DNA of 10,573 nt, taken from positions 1-10,573 of the forward strand of contig JAFGOU010000158.1 in the NCBI GenBank assembly GCA_016926315.1, written 5' to 3'. Within the stretch, counting starts at the first letter, position 1. Each line of letters starts with the position of its first letter. The DNA is from Chitinispirillaceae bacterium. Its GTDB lineage: Bacteria; Fibrobacterota; Chitinivibrionia; Chitinivibrionales; Chitinispirillaceae. The notes under the pieces were generated by a model. The model worked only from the letters and a program-made list of their open reading frames with translations, ran no database searches and was not told where the DNA came from. Positions 7,201 to 10,573 of this stretch are shown piece by piece. Both the position numbers and the translations under genes were made by a program.

Positions 7201-9206
7201 GACAGGTTGTCATCCTGGAGTGAAACGGTCCCCTGATAACGCTGGCTGTCGACCCGCACATCCGCCGTGAGTGACCGGTAGGTGTATTTGTTAAAATGCA
7301 GCGAAGCGGCATTGAGACGGACTCTGGCGGTCAGCGTATTGAGATCAAACCCTCTCCCGTCAACCGTCGCCTTGAAGGTCATTGCACCGAACGGTTTCGC
7401 GCCGCGGTAGATCAGCCCGGGGTTGAGATCGCTGACTTCGATTGCAGTGACATATCGATTGGTACTGTCGAGGCTAACCGTGGCGGATATGACGCTTTTA
7501 TCAAGAGTCGTTCGCAGCGTTGACTGGAACGCTTTCATGGTGCCGATAAAGGAGGCGTCGAGGCGGATCTCGGAAGGGAGCGTCAGGTCTCGCGGCAAAA
7601 ATTCCTTTCCCAGCAGTGATTCGACATCACCCCTTCCGGTAACAAGGGTAATTGCTGGAATATCGAACGCCACCCTGTTAGGTTCAGGCAACCCTCTGAC
7701 CCTGAAACCTGTTTGCACAGAGGTCATGTCTCCGTAAGTTACCCGTATATTTTCACCTTTAAGCGACTTGACCGGTCCGGTGACGGCACCCGAAAGGGTT
7801 ATGATCCGCTCGTCCCCCTTGAAACCGGGCGTCCCGGCCAGCGCCGGTACAAATGCGCCGACATCCTTCGTGCTCACCTTTGACGGTTTGAACACCGCCG
7901 TCACCGGCAAATCGGCCAGTAAACGCCGGTTGACATTAAAAGGTGAAAATCCCGTGGAGCAGGAGGCGCGGATATCCGAGGACACCGTGGTGACTATAAG
8001 GTCCCGCGCGGCAATGCCGTTTTCATCCATGGAAAAATCAACGGCGCATTTTTTGAGGTCCACGGTGTTCGGGTCAGTTGCCGCGGCATGAGCGAGTTTC
8101 GCCCTGATTTCTTTGGCCGAATAGAAGACATTAAACGCCTTCACCGCGATACCCTGATACTGCATGTGCGCTGCATCAAAACCGGGTTTCCGCCGGGGAG
8201 CGTTGACCACATCAAGCGCGAACCGGCTTTTGGAGAGGTCGAGACGGTCGGCACTGATGCGCCATCGGTTCTCATCCTTATGCGCGGAATCCCTTGCTGC
8301 AATGGTACCGGGCCGCTCCTTCGCGTCGGTCAACCCCAGGTCGACCTCGGCTTTTTTTACAACCACGGAATGGACTGAGATCACCTGACCATCCAGGTTT
8401 ACGTCGCCTTTCTCGATCTCAATTTCTCCGGCATCAACGTCGATGGTACTCCCGGCAATGGTATCTTCGAAAGCAAAAGCGGAATTCGATATCCTCAAAG
8501 TACCAAGTGTAATCCGGGGCAGGCGCACGGGGTTACCGGAGTCAGGCGAGGGCTTTCCCTTTGTGAAAATACCGACACCGCACCAGGCGTCGTCAAGCTC
8601 AAGATCACGAATACCGAATGCCAGGCTGTCGAGATCGAACCGGTCCATTCTGATTGCCAGATTCCCCACGCTGGTCTCCACCCGCACGCCGCTCTCCCGG
8701 TCATCCAGGAGAAACCGGACCTTATCCAGGCGCACTCTTCGGACATCAATGGTAAAACCCTTTCCGCCGGCCTTTTTTTCATGTCGCGCAGGACCAACCG
8801 ACGGCCGTGAGGGTAACAACTTCTGGATATTGAGTTTCTTTTCGCCGTCGTTTCTGATGATGTTTACGCTGCAATCCGAAAGTCTCACTGAACGGAAATG
8901 CGCCTGCCTGCGTAAAAGGCCGATAAGCTTGAGTCTCACCCGTATCTTTGATGCTGAGATGATGGTGTCATTCGAGGAGTCCCTGACAAGCAGATCCTCA
9001 AGGACGATTGATCCGGGCAGGGCGATACCGATTCTGGAAAGCGCTATGGAACCCTCCATCCGCTTGTTTACCTGGTCAATGGTTCTGTGGACGACAAAAT
9101 TCTGTATGCCCGGGAGCTGCAGCAAAAGGGAGAGTCCGGCAGGGACAAGCAGCAGCAGCAATGAAATGCCGATAATAAGCAGGATGATTTTCTTTTTTAC
9201 CGTCAT
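4239..9206 (-). CDS. tamB: TamB: giant AsmA-like inner-membrane-anchored translocation/assembly protein (DUF490)
   Basis: The 1655-residue product starts with M-T-V-K-K-K and a hydrophobic helix (about residues 6-30), a signal anchor that leaves the rest in the periplasm. The next section has the AsmA-superfamily layout: a helix with LPGIQNFVVHRTIDQV, then GSIALSRIGIALPGSIVLEDLLVRD. It is followed by well over a thousand residues of short alternating beta strands, expected to form a long hydrophobic groove across the periplasm. The C-terminal part, roughly from 1290, is the conserved TamB/DUF490 domain: an ARGDAALNFGLDKSGKM stretch, Y-T-V-T-L-P, an S-G-S-T-L-M-W-N-G-D-P stretch, then NRYRKPLQFEV, KPDISFGLDL, QVFALLVLGKFIPENP, and near the end GVGVVYSRNFDFW. 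About 1650 residues is usual for Bacteroidota-type TamB and longer than the E. coli protein. The stop lies inside tamL, so the two are co-expressed. The ATG at 9206 fits the signal anchor, although no good Shine-Dalgarno precedes it. A Lys-rich linker near residue 1297 is coded by a long A-rich run. Confidence 0.95.
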   Translation of the reverse strand: MTVKKKIILLIIGISLLLLLVPAGLSLLLQLPGIQNFVVHRTIDQVNKRMEGSIALSRIGIALPGSIVLEDLLVRDSSNDTIISASKIRVRLKLIGLLRRQAHFRSVRLSDCSVNIIRNDGEKKLNIQKLLPSRPSVGPARHEKKAGGKGFTIDVRRVRLDKVRFLLDDRESGVRVETSVGNLAIRMDRFDLDSLAFGIRDLELDDAWCGVGIFTKGKPSPDSGNPVRLPRITLGTLRISNSAFAFEDTIAGSTIDVDAGEIEIEKGDVNLDGQVISVHSVVVKKAEVDLGLTDAKERPGTIAARDSAHKDENRWRISADRLDLSKSRFALDVVNAPRRKPGFDAAHMQYQGIAVKAFNVFYSAKEIRAKLAHAAATDPNTVDLKKCAVDFSMDENGIAARDLIVTTVSSDIRASCSTGFSPFNVNRRLLADLPVTAVFKPSKVSTKDVGAFVPALAGTPGFKGDERIITLSGAVTGPVKSLKGENIRVTYGDMTSVQTGFRVRGLPEPNRVAFDIPAITLVTGRGDVESLLGKEFLPRDLTLPSEIRLDASFIGTMKAFQSTLRTTLDKSVISATVSLDSTNRYVTAIEVSDLNPGLIYRGAKPFGAMTFKATVDGRGFDLNTLTARVRLNAASLHFNKYTYRSLTADVRVDSQRYQGTVSLQDDNLSLSLDGDLMVAKDREHIRCKVGLKQADLHALRLIKDTLSVSARIEADLKGGNLAALSGRLAMTDFSLVKSGTVYRLDSLVAAITTSAQGRTLDIHSPALEVRYKGADPLDKAVTGLGRLVLNALPFLNGKADSIHAPDLGDMTLDIAVHNHPLLNGLLLPELTLLEEVRVRVGYVEKEQKLTAEAGVERSEYKGILSSGVHARVMVEENRLAYTLTAKEITHARAGIFEVDLRGTSAGEKATLTVMVNGENLDSAVYATLSARTSDSGLILTLDPSRFYLGGHPWTVSRDNYVRVKDRRVTVRDFSLSRDNAGVTVSSATSAARDDLSITVENIGLGSLSRTIAIDSTFIDGMLHAKFNLRREGDSSFMGVTADLRDLQVQNVNLGSLSLKAENPDKGKYQVVANLTGQENNARIEGSFATGPAAPVIDIVADIRNLSLKSIEPFTAKAISGSRGVLQGTFAYKLEGKKPLMNGTLHFRDASFIPAALNSTIRLGEEAIEIKNAGVFFNRFSIRDRQNHLARLSGVIIADSAGLFRFDLRANADNFLLLSTDERINPVFYGRLIVDWQAVIRGTSRLPDIDSRVVVKSPSSLTFAVPEAGAKNDRGEDIVVFAGRDTASVNDRSAAGKKKKNGTFRGIDLTSEIEINQGVTLRLIPDPSTQDALVARGDAALNFGLDKSGKMSLTGTYRLSDGSYTVTLPPLQQKKFTIRSGSTLMWNGDPANANAAIVAQYAVSAAPIDLVVGQVPSEEHNRYRKPLQFEVVLHFNGPLRKPDISFGLDLAPADKGELGGMIDARLAQINQDPTALNKQVFALLVLGKFIPENPLDQAGGIQLASVARSSVSGFLSAQLNQWGSSLLPGFQFNIGLQSWDNIDSGQTVGKTMVDLGVKKQLFNERLSVEVGGVFDVQGDKDNQNAAKDFGGNVAVEYKLTADGRYSLKGFRQMQYEGALDGQLTKTGVGVVYSRNFDFWRHLFRKPGKGGKDRDDE
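5310..5324 (-). other. A-rich slippery run inside tamB
   Basis: The coding strand has six A, one G and eight A in a row, encoding Lys-Lys-Lys-Lys-Asn just after a Gly. Read in the tamB frame, the first part is A-AAA-AAG, the same heptamer that causes -1 frameshifting in E. coli dnaX. The run sits in a linker before the conserved DUF490 domain. It could be a site of ribosomal or replication slippage; I saw no obvious downstream stimulatory structure. Limits are given to within a few bases. Confidence 0.5.
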
Positions 9207-9332
9207 TACAGCCGACCAGGGATCAGGGATCTGCAGGGAGTAAGGCCATGAAAAAATACATGACGGGGCAGAGCGTAGGAACGGGCTTTTTAGGTAATAC
9301 TGAAGTTACGGGAGGGAGATCGGGGGGCCTGT
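9207..9332. other. Gap between the metal permease gene and tamB
   Basis: These 126 bases contain no convincing gene or promoter. On the minus strand the 20 bases before the tamB ATG lack a purine-rich ribosome site. Two direct copies of the 7-mer AGGGATC (plus strand, 9218-9224 and 9225-9231) and a third partial copy lie just upstream of the start. I found no -10/-35 pair I would defend, so tamB may be read from the upstream metal-transport genes or from a non-sigma70-like promoter. Confidence 0.5.
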
Positions 9333-10172
9333 TTAGCACGGACCGGAGGTCCGTGATGCATTCTGTTTCCTTGTCACCAGGCTTATTCCCAGGGCTGCCG
9401 CGAAAAAAGCGCCGAAACTGCAGACGATTGCCGCACCAGTGGGCAGGTCAAATCGCGCCGAGCAGAACAGCCCGCAGACGCTTGCCAGTGCGCCGATAGA
9501 CCAGCCGAGAACCAGCCGTCTGCGAAGAGATCCGGCCAGCAGCATGGAGCAGGCCGCAGGAACGACCAGATACGAGAAAATAAGCAGCACGCCGGCCATT
9601 TCAACCGCAGCGGTTACGCAGAGGCCGAGCGAAACATAAAACAGAAAATCCCACCAGCGGAGCGCCGCTGCGCTGAAGCCGGACGCATCGGGATCGCGGG
9701 ATATGGCCAGAAACCGCTTGCTAAAAATAAAATGGAACAGCCCGATACCGACGCACAAAACAGCCAGGTACCCGACATCGCTCCAGTGGACAAACAGAAT
9801 ATTGCCCACGAGCATGTGCTTGATATGCTCGGCTGCCGAAGGGCTGCTGTTGAGCAGCAGGATCGAAGCCGCGGTGGTAACCACATACACGATGCCGATC
9901 ACCGCCTCCTGCGGCACGGCACGGCCGCGCAGCCGGGTAAGCGCGAAAACGGCCGCACCAGCAAGCGTAAAGGGCAGCGCGAACAGAAACGACCCCTTCG
10001 TGTGAAGTCCCACGCCGAACAGCAGGCCCACCATGGTACCGAACGCCGCGATCTGGGCGAGCGCCAGATCAACGAAGATTACCTGACGCTGGATTATATG
10101 GATGCCTAGATAGGCGAACATCCCGGTTAAAAGCAGGGTGGCGCAGAATGGAAGAACCATGAGGTCGATCAT
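9333..10172 (-). CDS. znuB: Zinc/manganese-type ABC transporter permease (ZnuB/MntB family)
   Basis: This 279-residue, highly hydrophobic protein is the inner-membrane channel of a metal-uptake ABC importer of the ABC-3 family. I count eight to nine membrane helices, for example about 38-56, 61-79, 90-107, 131-150, 175-195, 197-213, 219-238 and 244-265. Family features include VDLALAQIAAFG (34-45), where the usual family motif has a His/Ala-x-x-Gly pattern, EAVIGIVYVV (89-98), EMAGVLLIFSYLVVPAA (191-207) and FDLPTGAAIV (241-250) near the end. The reading frame is open further upstream, but the ATG at 10172 starts the homologous hydrophobic N-terminus and overlaps the stop of the solute-binding protein gene as ATGA, a classic coupled arrangement. 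A G-rich stretch lies about 6 bases before it. Length is normal for the family. Whether zinc, manganese or iron is carried cannot be decided from the permease. No ATPase gene lies between or after these two genes. Confidence 0.93.
   Translation of the reverse strand: MIDLMVLPFCATLLLTGMFAYLGIHIIQRQVIFVDLALAQIAAFGTMVGLLFGVGLHTKGSFLFALPFTLAGAAVFALTRLRGRAVPQEAVIGIVYVVTTAASILLLNSSPSAAEHIKHMLVGNILFVHWSDVGYLAVLCVGIGLFHFIFSKRFLAISRDPDASGFSAAALRWWDFLFYVSLGLCVTAAVEMAGVLLIFSYLVVPAACSMLLAGSLRRRLVLGWSIGALASVCGLFCSARFDLPTGAAIVCSFGAFFAAALGISLVTRKQNASRTSGPC
9337..9355 (-). other. Perfect hairpin at the 3' end of the metal permease gene
   Basis: The arms CACGGACC (9337-9344) and GGTCCGTG (9348-9355) form a perfect 8-base-pair stem with a 3-base loop. 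It covers the last codons of the permease, right up to its TAA at 9333-9335. No T-run follows on the minus strand, so it is not a typical intrinsic terminator. It may stabilise the 3' end of the upstream message or reduce readthrough into tamB. Confidence 0.4.
10169..10172 (-). promoter_or_regulatory. ATGA start/stop overlap coupling the binding protein and permease genes
   Basis: The minus strand reads ATGA: ATG (10172-10170) opens the permease and TGA (10171-10169) closes the solute-binding protein. Such 4-base overlaps allow terminating ribosomes to reinitiate. This fixes the permease start despite a longer open frame upstream. Confidence 0.85.
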
Positions 10173-10573
10173 CGCTTTCCCCCCGGGTTCCCGAGGGTTT
10201 CTGCCAGAGACTCGACATTGTAGGACATAAGGTCGATGTATGAGCCGGTACCTTGGGTTCCCCCGGCTGAAGGAGACAGTGTGACGACCTTCGCGCCGGC
10301 CTTCTGCGCGATCGATTGGGCGGTCTTGACACTGAACCATGGTTCCATGATGATCACCCCGGCGCCGTCGTTTTTCATGCGCTGGACCAGTGAGGCGATA
10401 TGCGACGGTGTCGGAGGAATTCCCGGTTTCGGCTCCACGAATCCGACGATGGTAAGGGCGAAGCATTTCGCAAAATAGGGCCATGAGTTATGATAGGTGA
10501 CGATCGCGGAACCGCTGAAGGGTTCAAGGGTTTGTTTCCACAACGAGATCCGGGCGGTCAGATCTTCCCGGTA
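10169..10573 (-). CDS. znuA: Zinc/manganese-type ABC solute-binding protein (ZnuA/TroA family), C-terminal part only
   Basis: Only the last 134 residues are inside the window; the frame is open to the right edge, so the N-terminus with its export signal is missing. The protein should capture a divalent metal in the periplasm (cluster A-I, TroA fold) and deliver it to the permease encoded next. Family marks are V-T-Y-H-N-S-W-P-Y-F, whose His is the expected metal ligand of the C-terminal lobe, E-P-K-P-G-I-P-P-T-P-S-H, and I-I-M-E-P-W-F. The segment VVTLSPSAGG, where zinc/manganese binders such as ZnuA and PsaA typically carry L-D and use the Asp as a ligand, has Ser instead. That also occurs in other members as I recall, but it makes metal preference uncertain. 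An internal TTG near 10543 is not a start. The TGA at 10169-10171 overlaps the permease ATG. Confidence 0.9.
   Translation of the reverse strand, partial: YREDLTARISLWKQTLEPFSGSAIVTYHNSWPYFAKCFALTIVGFVEPKPGIPPTPSHIASLVQRMKNDGAGVIIMEPWFSVKTAQSIAQKAGAKVVTLSPSAGGTQGTGSYIDLMSYNVESLAETLGNPGGKR

Noticed and set aside
8443..9243. Plus-strand open frame of 266 codons opposite the start of tamB
   Set aside because: It lies almost entirely antisense to tamB, whose product shows clear family features. The translation is Ser/Arg-rich and low in recognisable structure, typical of a shadow frame.
9222..9267. Tiny upstream frame (8 to 12 codons, ATG...TGA) on the minus strand ahead of tamB, possible leader peptide
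   Set aside because: It has no ribosome site and no run of regulatory codons; a frame this short occurs by chance.
9248..9499. Plus-strand frame of 83 codons with a good-looking GGGAG site before its ATG, divergent from tamB
   Set aside because: Most of it is antisense to the end of the well-supported metal permease gene. The translation looks like a random Arg/Pro-rich shadow and I see no promoter for it.
10173..10484. Longer N-terminal extension of the metal permease (frame open to 10484)
   Set aside because: The added sequence is Arg-rich and hydrophilic, overlaps the conserved end of the solute-binding protein, and is not expected in the family. The ATGA overlap gives the natural start.
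1..10573. Search for tRNA or rRNA genes, CRISPR repeats, transposase genes, phage genes, toxin-antitoxin or anti-phage genes
   Set aside because: Nothing recognisable on either strand. The DNA is almost filled by seven envelope genes and no regularly spaced repeats were seen.

Overview
The window reads as a chromosomal segment of a Gram-negative, diderm bacterium. It carries an outer-membrane Omp85 protein, its TamB partner, lipoproteins with signal peptidase II sites, and periplasm-facing ABC transporters. The Omp85 protein is a lipoprotein (TamL type) and its partner is a 1655-residue TamB; this pairing is best known from Bacteroidota and relatives, so I infer a member of the wider Fibrobacterota-Chlorobiota-Bacteroidota group. 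I cannot place it more precisely. Base composition looks moderately GC-rich by eye, and Shine-Dalgarno sequences are clear in front of most genes. Nothing points to phage, an insertion sequence, CRISPR or an RNA gene.

All seven genes lie on the minus strand, so the window is read right to left. (1) At the right edge are the C-terminal part of a zinc/manganese-type ABC solute-binding protein and, overlapping it by ATGA, a complete 279-residue ABC permease. (2) A 126-base gap follows. (3) A very large tamB gene overlaps a tamL gene by 11 bases. (4) After 65 bases comes a small exported protein with a dense cysteine cluster that I cannot assign to a named family. (5) After a 135-base gap with a hairpin and a possible -10 box comes a small lipoprotein resembling DUF4920, with a CxxxC motif. 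(6) Ten bases later begins an FtsX/MacB-type ABC permease that runs off the left edge.

Functionally the window is an envelope neighbourhood. TamB and TamL should form an inner-to-outer membrane bridge for outer-membrane assembly and/or lipid transport. The flanking genes have a metal or redox flavour: a metal-uptake ABC system on one side, and on the other a cysteine-rich exported protein, a CxxxC lipoprotein, and a permease whose periplasmic domain carries a GCPxEAAS motif that I associate from memory with permeases near iron/copper uptake genes. A functional link between the two halves is inference; the shared strand and tight spacing are what the sequence shows.
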